A DNA stretch of 64,000 nucleotides from Gammaproteobacteria bacterium (GTDB lineage: Bacteria > Pseudomonadota > Gammaproteobacteria > Steroidobacterales > Steroidobacteraceae): NCBI GenBank assembly GCA_028293765.1, contig JAQGOG010000007.1, positions 1 to 64,000 on the forward strand. The letters run 5' to 3'. This document shows, piece after piece, positions 25,494 through 33,688 of this stretch (position 1 is its first letter; every line of letters begins with the position of its first letter). The notes beneath the pieces were generated by a model. That model was not told where the DNA came from, made no database searches, and saw nothing but the letters and a program-made list of their open reading frames with translations. A program made the translations under genes and the position numbers.

Positions 25494-27035
25494 GTGGACC
25501 CACACGTCATCTTCTCATCGTTGGTCGGCCTTCTCGTTACACCCAAGCTGCTTGGCCTGATGTTGCTGGCCGTTCCGCTCGGCATTTTCTTCGGATGCGT
25601 GCCGGGGCTGGGCGGGAAACTCGGCATCGTGCTGCTGATTCCGTTCGTGTATGGCATGGACCCATTGCCCGGGGCGGTGTTCCTGCTGTCCATGCACGCG
25701 ATCGTGCACACCGGCGGCATCGTGCCCAGCATTCTCTTCGGTGTTCCGACCAACGGCCCTGAGGCGCCGCTGCTCGCCGATGGTTATCCAATGGTCCGCA
25801 ACGGCCAGGCCGGACGCGCACTGGGAGCTGCCCTCAGTGCGGCCGGTGTCGGCGGCATCATCGGCGTCATCTGCCTGGCGCTGATTCTGCCGGTGGTCGA
25901 GCCCTTTGTGCTCTCCTTCAGTCCCATCGAATTCTTCTGGCTCGCGATCATCGGCATCACGCTGATTTCGGCGCTGGCCGGCAAAATGCTGGTGCAGGGT
26001 CTCATCGTCGGCTGCTTCGGATGGCTGATCGGCATGATCGGCCTCGATCCGCAGACCGGCGTGCAGCGCTTCACTTTCAACCAGTTGTTCCTGTGGGACG
26101 GCTTCGACGTCATCAGCGGCGTGCTTGCCTTGTATGCCCTGCCGGAAATGATGCAGCTGGGCAGGGGCAAGCGCGGGGATGCCGGTAACCCCGGCACGAA
26201 TGCCGAAGTCACCCAATACACCTTCGCCGAAGTCTGGGATGGTGTGAAGGATAACGTCCGACACTGGGGCCTTGCCATCACCACCGCCGTGATGGGGACC
26301 TTCATCGGGATGATCCCGGGACTGGGGGGCGAGGCGGCCGGCTGGATGTGCTACGCCTTCGCCGTGTCGCGCTCCAAGGACCCCGAGCGATTCGGCAAGG
26401 GCGCCGTCGAGGGGGTGATCGCGCCCTCAACCGGTATGAATGCGAAGGAAGGCGGCGGATTACTGCCTACGCTGTTCTTCGGCGTCCCCGCCGGCTCGGG
26501 CATGGCCATCATGCTGGGCGCGCTGATCATGCTCGGTATCAAGCCGGGACCGCTGATGATCGTGCACGATCTGCCGCTGGTGTGGTCCCTGATCTGGGCC
26601 ATCGCGATCTCCAACCTGCTGTGCACGGTTTTCCTGCTGATCGTCGGCAAGCACATGAGCTCGATCGCCCATATTCGAGCCGAGGTGCTGGTGCCGGTGG
26701 TCCTGGTCTTCGCTCTGCTCGGCACCTATCTGGCCAAGGACCACTGGGAGAGCCTGTTGGTATTCGCCGGGATGGGCGCGATCGGCTACGTGATGCGGCG
26801 TAACCGCTGGCCGCGGCCCTGTTTCATCATTGGACTGGTGCTCGGGCCGACCGCGGAACTGTCTTTCCACAAGGCGTTTGCGCTGCACGGCTTGACCTTC
26901 CTCGTACAGCCGACTTCGCTCGTAATGATGGCGATCATCGTCGTCACGCTCACACTCAATCTGCGCAAGACGTACCGCCGCAAGGCCGGTCCCGGCGGAG
27001 CCGGGCACCGGGCACCGACCACCGGGTCCATTTAA
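25494..27035 (+). CDS. Tripartite tricarboxylate transporter, large permease (TctA family)
   Basis: The 513-residue protein is a typical TctA with about 11-12 membrane spans. Family motifs include FGCVPGLGGKLGIVLLIPF (about 33-51), GGIVPSILFGVPTNGPEA (about 73-90) and a second repeat MIPGLGGEAAGWM with LLPTLFFGVPAGSGMAIML (about 320-340). TTT systems are sodium- or proton-driven and depend on a periplasmic binding protein; related ones import terephthalate and phthalate. The GTG start lies directly behind a small leader frame. TctB and TctC follow in the same unit. Confidence 0.93.
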   Translation: MDPHVIFSSLVGLLVTPKLLGLMLLAVPLGIFFGCVPGLGGKLGIVLLIPFVYGMDPLPGAVFLLSMHAIVHTGGIVPSILFGVPTNGPEAPLLADGYPMVRNGQAGRALGAALSAAGVGGIIGVICLALILPVVEPFVLSFSPIEFFWLAIIGITLISALAGKMLVQGLIVGCFGWLIGMIGLDPQTGVQRFTFNQLFLWDGFDVISGVLALYALPEMMQLGRGKRGDAGNPGTNAEVTQYTFAEVWDGVKDNVRHWGLAITTAVMGTFIGMIPGLGGEAAGWMCYAFAVSRSKDPERFGKGAVEGVIAPSTGMNAKEGGGLLPTLFFGVPAGSGMAIMLGALIMLGIKPGPLMIVHDLPLVWSLIWAIAISNLLCTVFLLIVGKHMSSIAHIRAEVLVPVVLVFALLGTYLAKDHWESLLVFAGMGAIGYVMRRNRWPRPCFIIGLVLGPTAELSFHKAFALHGLTFLVQPTSLVMMAIIVVTLTLNLRKTYRRKAGPGGAGHRAPTTGSI

Positions 27036-27051
27036 CGACAGGGGTCATCGA

Positions 27052-27561
27052 ATGAGCTCTCAGCCTCAGTCCCCGCCCGCCGGGCGTATCCGCTTCACCA
27101 GCACCGTCGCCCTTTCGCTGACATTCCTCGTGATCTTCTCCAGCGCCGCCATCGTGGCCTGGCTGAGCTACCCGCCCGAAGCCGCCTCGATGCCCCTGAT
27201 CATCGGCGGGGTCGGTGCGGTATTGAGCCTGCTGCAGCTCATCGTCGAATTGCGCGCCAGCCGTGGGGCCTATGAGGAGGAGATCGACCTCCGCAAGGAC
27301 GTCCCGATTTATCTCTGGGTCTGGTCCTTCGTCATCAGCGTCGTTGCGTTTGGCTTCGTTCTGGCGGCACCCGTCATGCTGTTCGCCTATCTGCGATTCC
27401 GCTCGCGCGAGCCCTGGTGGCTGAGCCTGCTCCTGCCCCTGGCCGTCCTGGCGTTGCTCCATGGCTTGTTCCAGCTCGCGTTGGGCGTGCCGCTGTTCGA
27501 GGGCCTGGTGACGCCCCTGATCAAGGATTGGCTGACGTCGGCCGGAGCCGCCAGTGGCTGA
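27052..27561 (+). CDS. Tripartite tricarboxylate transporter, small permease (TctB family)
   Basis: The 169-residue protein has four predicted membrane segments (VALSLTFLVIFSSAAIVAWL near residue 17, LIIGGVGAVLSLLQLIV, WVWSFVISVVAFGFVLAAPVM and LLPLAVLALLHGLF). It fits TctB in size and position directly after TctA. TctB is poorly conserved, so the call leans on context. Confidence 0.85.
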   Translation: MSSQPQSPPAGRIRFTSTVALSLTFLVIFSSAAIVAWLSYPPEAASMPLIIGGVGAVLSLLQLIVELRASRGAYEEEIDLRKDVPIYLWVWSFVISVVAFGFVLAAPVMLFAYLRFRSREPWWLSLLLPLAVLALLHGLFQLALGVPLFEGLVTPLIKDWLTSAGAASG

Positions 27562-27640
27562 CAACAAACATCGCGCTACTCCGCATCGATCTCGGCCGCT
27601 TACCGGCTTTCCCGCCGTATCGTCTTCAAGAGGACGCATC

Positions 27641-28642
27641 ATGTCCAGGATTGTCATGACAATCGCCACCGCCCTGTTGGTCGGCGCTCCGCTCGCGCGG
27701 GCAGCCGGGTCCGCGGAGGACTTCTACAAGGGCAAGACCATCACTTACATCGTGTCGACCGCGCCGGGCGGCGGCTACGACACCTACGGCCGCCTTCTGG
27801 CGCGCTACATGAACAAGTGCCTGCCTGATTCGAAGATCATCGTCAGGAACATTCCGGGTGCAGGCCACGTGGTCGGCGCCAACACCATCTACGCGGCCAA
27901 GCCCGACGGTCTCACCATAGGGACGTTCAACACCGGCCTGATCTACCTGCAGTTGCTGCGGGAAGCCGGCGTGCGCTTCGACCTGGCGAAAATGAGCTGG
28001 ATCGGCAAAGCGGCTTCGGACTCACGCGTGCTGGTGTTGAGCAAGAAGTCTGGTGTCAAGAGCGTCAAGGAGCTGCTGGATACCTCGAAGCCGCCCATCA
28101 AGCTGTTTGCCGCGGGTGTTGGATCGGCTGGCTACATCGATACGCGCCTGGCCATTTCCGCCATCCACCTCAACGTGCAGCTCATCCCCGGCTATAACGG
28201 CAGCGAAGGCACCATGAGCATGTTGCGCGGCGAGACGCAGGGCACCATCGGCTCGCAGTCGTCCTATGCGCAGTTCGTCGACGACGGCAACGGCTTCTAC
28301 GTCATGGAAGCCGGCGGCCCCGCCGGCAGCAAGATTCCACAAGCCGACCAGTTTGCCAAGGACGACAATGCCAGGCGGTTGCTGAAGATGATCGCGGCAG
28401 AGTCCGACGTCGCGCGCCTGACTGCTGGTCCGCCCGGCATTCCAGGCGATCGCCTGGAGCTGCTGCGCAGAGTCTTCATGAAGGCGCTCGCCGATCCGCA
28501 GCTGCTGGCGGACGCGAAGAAGATGGACGCGCCCATCGCGGCGGCCAACGGCGAGCACGTCCAGTCGGTCATTGCCGACGCGTTGCGGCAGACACCCCAG
28601 AATCTCCAGCTTCTGGCCCAGGCCGTAAAGGCGGGCCAGTGA
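27641..28642 (+). CDS. Tripartite tricarboxylate transporter substrate-binding protein (TctC family)
   Basis: I chose the ATG after AAGAGG. It gives a clear signal peptide, MSRIVMTIATALLVGAPLARA, cleaved near AAGSAEDF. The 333-residue protein carries the TctC pattern FYKGKTITYIVSTAPGGGYDTYGRLLARYM and NIPGAGHVVGANTIYAAKPDG (about 25-90), where the family binds a carboxylate. It is periplasmic and would set the specificity of the importer; TphC-like relatives bind aromatic dicarboxylates, which agrees with the phthalate-type oxygenase. Confidence 0.93.
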   Translation: MSRIVMTIATALLVGAPLARAAGSAEDFYKGKTITYIVSTAPGGGYDTYGRLLARYMNKCLPDSKIIVRNIPGAGHVVGANTIYAAKPDGLTIGTFNTGLIYLQLLREAGVRFDLAKMSWIGKAASDSRVLVLSKKSGVKSVKELLDTSKPPIKLFAAGVGSAGYIDTRLAISAIHLNVQLIPGYNGSEGTMSMLRGETQGTIGSQSSYAQFVDDGNGFYVMEAGGPAGSKIPQADQFAKDDNARRLLKMIAAESDVARLTAGPPGIPGDRLELLRRVFMKALADPQLLADAKKMDAPIAAANGEHVQSVIADALRQTPQNLQLLAQAVKAGQ

Positions 28643-28720
28643 ATGTCAAGGGTCCACGATGCGTCGGTACTCTAACCGTGCATTCCCCTAATTGAATCGC
28701 AAGATCACAGGAGGCTAGCA

Positions 28721-29305
28721 ATGGCTATCGAGGAGCCAGAAATCAAGGCAGCAGATCATGGCCAGGCGACCCCCGCCGAACCGGCGGAATGGGAACGCTG
28801 GACCAAGAAGCGCGTCTTTGTCCGGGCCCTGGAAGGCACCTACGGCCAGTTGAAAGATGAGCTTTTCAACCAGCCGCGCGTGTATCACACCAAGGACTGG
28901 AAGTGGAAAGGCGGCCCGCAGAATTTCGGCAAGAAGATCATCAACCCCCAGGCGGTCAAGGTCGCCCAGTCGATCGAATGCCACATCGACGTCTACGCGC
29001 CGGGCGGTTACGGCCAGAAGCACGGCCACATGAACAGCGCCGTGTTCTACGTGCTCAAGGGCAAGGGCCACGACGTGCACGACACCAAGCGCCACGACTG
29101 GGATGCGGGCGACGCGCTGATCGTCGAGAACGGTTGCGTCCACCAACACTTCAGCGATGACAAGGACGATGAATGCATCGTGCTCATCATGAAGGCGAAG
29201 CCGCTGTTCCTGTTCATGCACATGATCTTCCAGAAGGTCGTCAGTTATCCGCCGAAGGAACCGTCGCCGGGCCAGGAAAACTACGCCCCGCCGCCGGAAC
29301 TGTGA
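28721..29305 (+). CDS. Single-domain cupin protein 1
   Basis: The 194-residue protein starts after AGGAGG. Cupin motif 1 reads YGQKHGHMNSAVFYVLKGKGHD (about 97-118) and motif 2 DALIVENGCVHQHFSDD (about 130-146). Together they offer three or more His ligands for Fe, Ni, Co or Mn. A segment of about 70 residues precedes the barrel. The HQHF motif is shared with the next gene and with both halves of the bicupin in unit 2. It may be a ring-cleavage dioxygenase subunit or an isomerase. Confidence 0.85.
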   Translation: MAIEEPEIKAADHGQATPAEPAEWERWTKKRVFVRALEGTYGQLKDELFNQPRVYHTKDWKWKGGPQNFGKKIINPQAVKVAQSIECHIDVYAPGGYGQKHGHMNSAVFYVLKGKGHDVHDTKRHDWDAGDALIVENGCVHQHFSDDKDDECIVLIMKAKPLFLFMHMIFQKVVSYPPKEPSPGQENYAPPPEL

Positions 29306-29345
29306 CGCGCAACCTGCAAGTGAGAGCCAGTAAAGGGTGGACTTT

Positions 29346-29903
29346 ATGAATATCGAGCGGATCATCGACCCGCGAGAGCGCGAGCGCGCCCACGCCGAGG
29401 TCGACCATGTGAATTTCTACAGCGAGGCGGTGCAGCACTCCACTGCGTTCCGCAAGGAATACGAGGGCTACGTCAACGTCGTCAAGTCGGCGGACATGCC
29501 GCTGGAGCGCTCGCCAGACGGGCTCCTCAAGCACATCATTCACGAGAAGATGAAGACCAAGGAGATGTGCCTCGACATCTACATGCACTTCATCCCTCCC
29601 GGCAGGAAGAGCGGCAGGCACCGACATCTTTCCGAAGAAGTGTTTTATGTGGTCGAGGGCAGCGGCTACGACCTGCACTGGGACGTCAAGTTCGATTGCA
29701 AGGACACCATCGAATTCGAGTGGGAAGTCGAGCCGAAGAAGTTCGAGTGGACGCTCGGCGATTTCGTCTACATTCCGCCCTATTGCGCCCATCAGCATTT
29801 CAACACGGGTAGCGCGGAAGCGCGGCTCGTCGTGATGAACAGCCGGATCGTCAAAGCGATGGGATTCGACTGGTTTGAGCAGCTCGAGAACTGTGATTAC
29901 TGA
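29346..29903 (+). CDS. Single-domain cupin protein 2
   Basis: I start at the ATG giving MNIERIID, with AAAGGGTGG upstream; a GTG three codons earlier is possible. The 185-residue protein has cupin motif 1 GRKSGRHRHLSEEVFYVVEGSGYD (about 80-103) and motif 2 GDFVYIPPYCAHQHFNTG (about 136-153), with canonical His, His, Glu and His ligands. It lies 40 bp after the first cupin, so the pair may form a heteromer that mirrors the two halves of the bicupin in unit 2. Confidence 0.87.
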   Translation: MNIERIIDPRERERAHAEVDHVNFYSEAVQHSTAFRKEYEGYVNVVKSADMPLERSPDGLLKHIIHEKMKTKEMCLDIYMHFIPPGRKSGRHRHLSEEVFYVVEGSGYDLHWDVKFDCKDTIEFEWEVEPKKFEWTLGDFVYIPPYCAHQHFNTGSAEARLVVMNSRIVKAMGFDWFEQLENCDY

Positions 29904-29994
29904 TTGCCGCCACTGGCGTCCGGGCTGGCCTCGTCGGCCTGGATGGCAAGTGTGGTCGCGTTACCACAGCGGTTGAAACGCACTGGAGTGGACT

Positions 29995-30411
29995 ATGTGT
30001 GGCGATCTTGACGAAGAGGGCGGCGAGGCCGAGCGGCTTTACGCTGCTTTCCTGCATGCAGCGCATTCCGCACTTCATGAAGTGCTGGACCATCGCGGTG
30101 GTTCGCGCGGCCGCCTGGACGATCAGGGCAGCGCTGTTTCCGATGATGCGTTACATGGTTACATGGATGGTTTGTTCGGCGACATCCTCAATGCCTGCAT
30201 CAAGGACGGCCGGCGCGTCGGCGAATCCGATCGTTATCGTGTATTGGCTTCACAGGCGATCGTGCTGGCCCGTGCTGCCGGCTTCCTCGCCGGACAACTG
30301 GACCTGCGCGAGGATCCTCTGAGGAATTCGCTCGGAGCCCTGATGGCCGAGTATGACGCCCGGCATCCGGGCCATGGTCACGACGAGGCAGAAGGCCACG
30401 ATCACCACTAG
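29995..30411 (+). CDS. Small His-tailed protein of unknown function
   Basis: The 138-residue protein has no domain I recognise. It is helical and charged (AERLYAAFLHAAHSALHEVL, RYRVLASQAIVLARAAGFLAGQL) and ends in a run with seven His in its last 14 residues. It starts after GGAG and stops two bases before the NiCoT gene. The position next to a nickel/cobalt permease and the tail suggest metal binding or storage. CobW and the EutA-like protein of unit 2 carry similar His-rich stretches. Confidence 0.8.
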   Translation: MCGDLDEEGGEAERLYAAFLHAAHSALHEVLDHRGGSRGRLDDQGSAVSDDALHGYMDGLFGDILNACIKDGRRVGESDRYRVLASQAIVLARAAGFLAGQLDLREDPLRNSLGALMAEYDARHPGHGHDEAEGHDHH

Positions 30412-30413
30412 CA

Positions 30414-31520
30414 ATGAGCGTCCATCGACCAACTGCGCCCGAGTTCGCGCCCGCCCCGGCGCGGCGCCACCTGAGCTTCACCCGCGGCGAGTGGTGGCAT
30501 CTGGCCCGGCTCTATGGCGTGGTCGCCTTCCTGCACCTCCTGGGGCTGGGACTGTTCCTCCATCACGCTGCACGTTATCCCGCACTGGTCGGACTGGGAC
30601 TGGCAGCCTACATGTTCGGTCTGCGCCACGCCTTCGACGCCGACCATATCGCGGCGGTGGATGACACCGTGCGTTACCTGCTGCAGAAGCGGAAGAACGC
30701 TTTGGGCGCAGGCTTCTTTTTCTCGCTTGGTCATTCAACCGTCGTGCTGCTGCTGTCCGTCGCCATCGTCGTCGCGGCTGCGGCTGTCAAGCGCGACCTG
30801 CCCGAGCTGCGCAATCTGGGCGGCGTCATCGGCGCCGGTGTATCCGGCACTTTCCTGTGGATCATCGGTATCCTGAACTTGCTGGTGCTCCTGGATATCC
30901 TCGAGGTTTGGCGCAAGGCCAGGACCGGCAAGCACAGCCACGCGCACTGGGACGAATTGCTGGCGCAGCGCGGACTGATCAACAGGCTGTTCGGCGGGCG
31001 GCTGCAGAGAGTCATCAGCCACAGCTGGCAGCTGTATCCGCTGGGCCTGCTCTTCGGCTTAGGGTTCGACACCGCCTCCGAAGTCGGCCTGCTCGGCATG
31101 ACCGCCGGCGCTTCGGTCGGCAACCTGCCGGTTCCGGCGGCGCTGTCATTGCCGATCCTGTTCGCCGCCGGCATGTCGCTGCTGGACACCACCGACGGCG
31201 TGCTCATGGTCAAGGCCTATAACTGGGCCTTCGTCAATCCGCTGCGCAAGATCTTTTACAACCTGACCACCACGGCACTGTCGATCGCGGTGGCCCTGCT
31301 GATCGGCACTGTTGAATTGTTACAGGTGCTCATCCGCGTGCTGGGCCTCAAGGGCCCGCCGTTCGACTGGGTTGGCGGCGTGGACTTCGGCGTGCTGGGC
31401 TGTGTCATCGTCGGCCTCTTCCTGCTCGCCTGGGGCGTTTCCGTGGCTTGGTGGAAATTCGGCTCCATCGAGGAGCGCGCCGGCAAGGATCATTCCGGCC
31501 GACTGAGGAGAACCGCCTGA
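30414..31520 (+). CDS. Nickel/cobalt permease, NiCoT family
   Basis: The 368-residue membrane protein has the NiCoT signature RHAFDADHIAAVDDT (about 63-77, containing HX4DH) and the second signature LGFDTASEVGLLGM (about 215-228), plus about eight spans. Members such as HoxN and NixA import Ni2+ or Co2+ with high affinity for urease, hydrogenase or cobalamin. A short loop holds KHSHAHWDE. No such enzyme is nearby, so the client is probably one or more of the cupins or another metalloenzyme of the regulon. It is the last gene of unit 3. Confidence 0.95.
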   Translation: MSVHRPTAPEFAPAPARRHLSFTRGEWWHLARLYGVVAFLHLLGLGLFLHHAARYPALVGLGLAAYMFGLRHAFDADHIAAVDDTVRYLLQKRKNALGAGFFFSLGHSTVVLLLSVAIVVAAAAVKRDLPELRNLGGVIGAGVSGTFLWIIGILNLLVLLDILEVWRKARTGKHSHAHWDELLAQRGLINRLFGGRLQRVISHSWQLYPLGLLFGLGFDTASEVGLLGMTAGASVGNLPVPAALSLPILFAAGMSLLDTTDGVLMVKAYNWAFVNPLRKIFYNLTTTALSIAVALLIGTVELLQVLIRVLGLKGPPFDWVGGVDFGVLGCVIVGLFLLAWGVSVAWWKFGSIEERAGKDHSGRLRRTA

Positions 31521-31583
31521 AACCAACCAGGGACGCGGCGCCGTCCGTCGAACACCGGTCACAAGGGCAAATCACTTCAAGCA

Positions 31584-31610
31584 GGCGGGTTTGACCCCGT
31601 CCTGCGTCTT
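31584..31610 (+). promoter_or_regulatory. ECF-type promoter before the sigma factor gene
   Basis: GGCGGGTT (31584-31591), 12 bp and GCGTCTT (31604-31610). The identical blocks with identical spacing occur before the TonB receptor gene at 33612-33638. CGTC-containing -10 elements are usual for ECF sigma factors, so both are likely read by the sigma factor encoded here. Confidence 0.75.
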
Positions 31611-31616
31611 ACTACA

Positions 31617-32177
31617 TTGGGCAGCTCACCAACACGCGCAGATGGATCCCGCATCCCCCTGGGTGGTCCGGCCGACCAGGCGACCGCCGTTGCGGCCCTG
31701 TCGCGCCAGTTTCGGGCCCCTCTCGTGCGCTTTTTCGAAAAGCGCATCGGGCGACAGGCCGAAATCGAGGACCTGGTCCAAGAGGTGTTCCTGCGCCTTG
31801 CGAGCGGCCGGATCGAGTCGGTCAATCAACCGGAGGCATACCTTTTCAAGACGGCAGCGAACCTGCTGCATGATCGTCAGCGACGCCGCACAGCACGCGC
31901 GTCGCAGGCGCACGAGCCATATGACGAAGCCGTACACGGCAGCGCGGACATACTTGGCCCCGAGCGCGCGCTTCTCGGCGCGCAGGCCATCGAGCAGGTC
32001 GTCGCAGCACTGTACGAGTTGCCGGAGCGCACGCGAGCGGTGTGGGTTCTTTATCATCTCGAGGATCTATCGCACGCCGAAATAGCCCGACAGCTGGGGA
32101 TTGCCGTCAGTACGATCGAAAAGCACATGAGCCGCGCGAGTGCACATCTGTTGAGAAGGCGTGACCGTTCGATATGA
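31617..32177 (+). CDS. ECF RNA polymerase sigma factor, FecI-like
   Basis: The frame codes for up to 186 residues with region 2 (RAPLVRFFEKRIGRQAEIEDLVQEVFLRL, about 33-61) and region 4 (LPERTRAVWVLYHLEDLSHAEIARQLGIAVSTIEKHMSRA, about 134-173). It is followed by FecR and a TonB receptor with an STN domain, the classic cell-surface signalling trio. The TTG at 31617 would begin at the predicted transcription start, making a leaderless message; no in-frame ATG exists before region 2, so the exact start is uncertain. It overlaps FecR by 4 bp. Confidence 0.9.
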   Translation: MGSSPTRADGSRIPLGGPADQATAVAALSRQFRAPLVRFFEKRIGRQAEIEDLVQEVFLRLASGRIESVNQPEAYLFKTAANLLHDRQRRRTARASQAHEPYDEAVHGSADILGPERALLGAQAIEQVVAALYELPERTRAVWVLYHLEDLSHAEIARQLGIAVSTIEKHMSRASAHLLRRRDRSI

Positions 32178-33553
32178 CTATCCGGAGAGACAATGTGGAA
32201 CGGCGCATTTCCGAGCAGATCGCGGACGAAGCCGGGTTCTGGGACGCACGGCTGCGCGCACCGGATTGCACGGGGGCCGATCGCGCAGCATTCGCCACTT
32301 GGCGGGAAAAGGATCCGGCTCATCGGGCGGCGTTCGAACAGCTGCAGACCGTGGTCGCTGCCTTGCGCAACGAGGGGAGTCGCGCCGATGTGCGCGCACT
32401 CCGCGATGCCGCGCTACGCATAACAACACAGAGCCGCTCCCACAAGTTCACGTTCGCAGTAGCCGCGAGCCTGGCCACACTCGCCGTGGCAGCGACACTT
32501 TGGACGACACTTCCTGAGGGCGCACGCCGTGCTCCCCTGCGCGAGCTCGCTGCGATCACTGCAAGGATGACCGGGCTCGGATCAGGGCTGGCCAACACCT
32601 ACGAAACCGGAATCGGCCAAACGTCTACGATTACGCTGCAGGACGGCTCCTCGGTCGAGCTGAACGCCAAGTCACGCATCAAAGTGGCATTCAATGAGAG
32701 CCGCCGTTCTGTGGAATTGGTCGACGGGCAGGCGTTCTTTCACGTCGCCAGGAATCCGCAACGTCCCTTCATCGTACGCGCCGGCAATCGCGACATCGTC
32801 GCTATCGGCACAGCCTTCGACGTCCGCTTGGACGAGAAATCAGTGAAAGTCACCTTGATCGAAGGCAAGGTCAGAGTCTCCAGACAGTCGGTCCTCGCAT
32901 CAGCCGCCTCCGCGCAAGAGGCAGGGACAACGAATGAGAGTGCGCAAGGAAAGACAGCGGCGCCAATGCTTTCCGCATCACAGGAGAGGCAAGGCAAGGC
33001 ACCGCGCTCCTCTTCCCGTCTGCGCGCAGAGGGCCTCGTTGCATGCGACGAGCGGGTGGCCAAGGATGGACGCCCTGGAATTTTCGCAGAGCAAGCTTGC
33101 TCAGCCGAAGGCGGTGCTCGAAGCGGGGATGAGGCTCCTGAGGCGTTCTCTGGCAGCGGTGAAATTTTCCTCGCGCCCGGCCAGCAACTCGTAGCCCTTC
33201 TGCGTGCGGCAGGCGAAGGTGACCGAAGGCCGTATGAAGCCTCCTCGAGACAATCCCAGGCAGACACCACCGCTGAAACCGTTCTCGTCCGCAACATCGA
33301 TGTTGCGAAGGTCACGGGTTGGCGCGACGGTCGCGTATTTCTCGAAGATCTTACGCTTGCCGATGCCGTTGCCGAAATGAACCGCCACAGCCCGGTACAG
33401 ATCAGCGTAAATGATCCAAAGCTTGCAAACCTCCGCGTGAACGGAATGTTTCGCGCCGGCGAACAACAGGCCTTCGTCACCGCGCTTGCACAGTACTTTC
33501 CCATCACCGCCGAACATCACGGTGAAGCGCGGATCGTGCTGATCCCCCGCTGA
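32174..33553 (+). CDS. FecR-family anti-sigma regulator with an unusual insert
   Basis: The 459-residue protein has an N-terminal DUF4880-type cytosolic domain (WDARLRAPDCTGADRAAFATWREKDPAHRAAFEQL, about 24-58) and a single membrane span (AVAASLATLAVAATLW). A periplasmic FecR domain includes LQDGSSVELNAKSRI and VGTAFDVRL-like IGTAFDVRL (about 155-225). The domain is interrupted between VRVSRQSV and LAPGQQLVAL by about 87 low-complexity residues rich in Ser, Ala, Gly and Arg. A secretin/STN-like C-terminal segment (LADAVAEMNRHSPVQI) ends the protein. It should relay receptor occupancy to the ECF sigma factor. Confidence 0.92.
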   Translation: MTIRRDNVERRISEQIADEAGFWDARLRAPDCTGADRAAFATWREKDPAHRAAFEQLQTVVAALRNEGSRADVRALRDAALRITTQSRSHKFTFAVAASLATLAVAATLWTTLPEGARRAPLRELAAITARMTGLGSGLANTYETGIGQTSTITLQDGSSVELNAKSRIKVAFNESRRSVELVDGQAFFHVARNPQRPFIVRAGNRDIVAIGTAFDVRLDEKSVKVTLIEGKVRVSRQSVLASAASAQEAGTTNESAQGKTAAPMLSASQERQGKAPRSSSRLRAEGLVACDERVAKDGRPGIFAEQACSAEGGARSGDEAPEAFSGSGEIFLAPGQQLVALLRAAGEGDRRPYEASSRQSQADTTAETVLVRNIDVAKVTGWRDGRVFLEDLTLADAVAEMNRHSPVQISVNDPKLANLRVNGMFRAGEQQAFVTALAQYFPITAEHHGEARIVLIPR

Positions 33554-33611
33554 GCCTCGCAAGTTAAGCATTTTGTCGCACAGCCCCATCCAAAAATATC
33601 CCATTGCAACA

Positions 33612-33638
33612 GGCGGGTTGGCCTTCGCGTTGCGTCTT
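33612..33638 (+). promoter_or_regulatory. ECF-type promoter before the TonB receptor gene
   Basis: GGCGGGTT (33612-33619), 12 bp and GCGTCTT (33632-33638) repeat the elements found before the sigma gene. The receptor gene starts 50 bases downstream. The duplication suggests that sigma and receptor are switched on together. Confidence 0.75.
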
Positions 33639-33688
33639 TCCGTACAAGAGAGCCCGTTCACCATGTGATAGGGGCGCAACGAAGGGGG

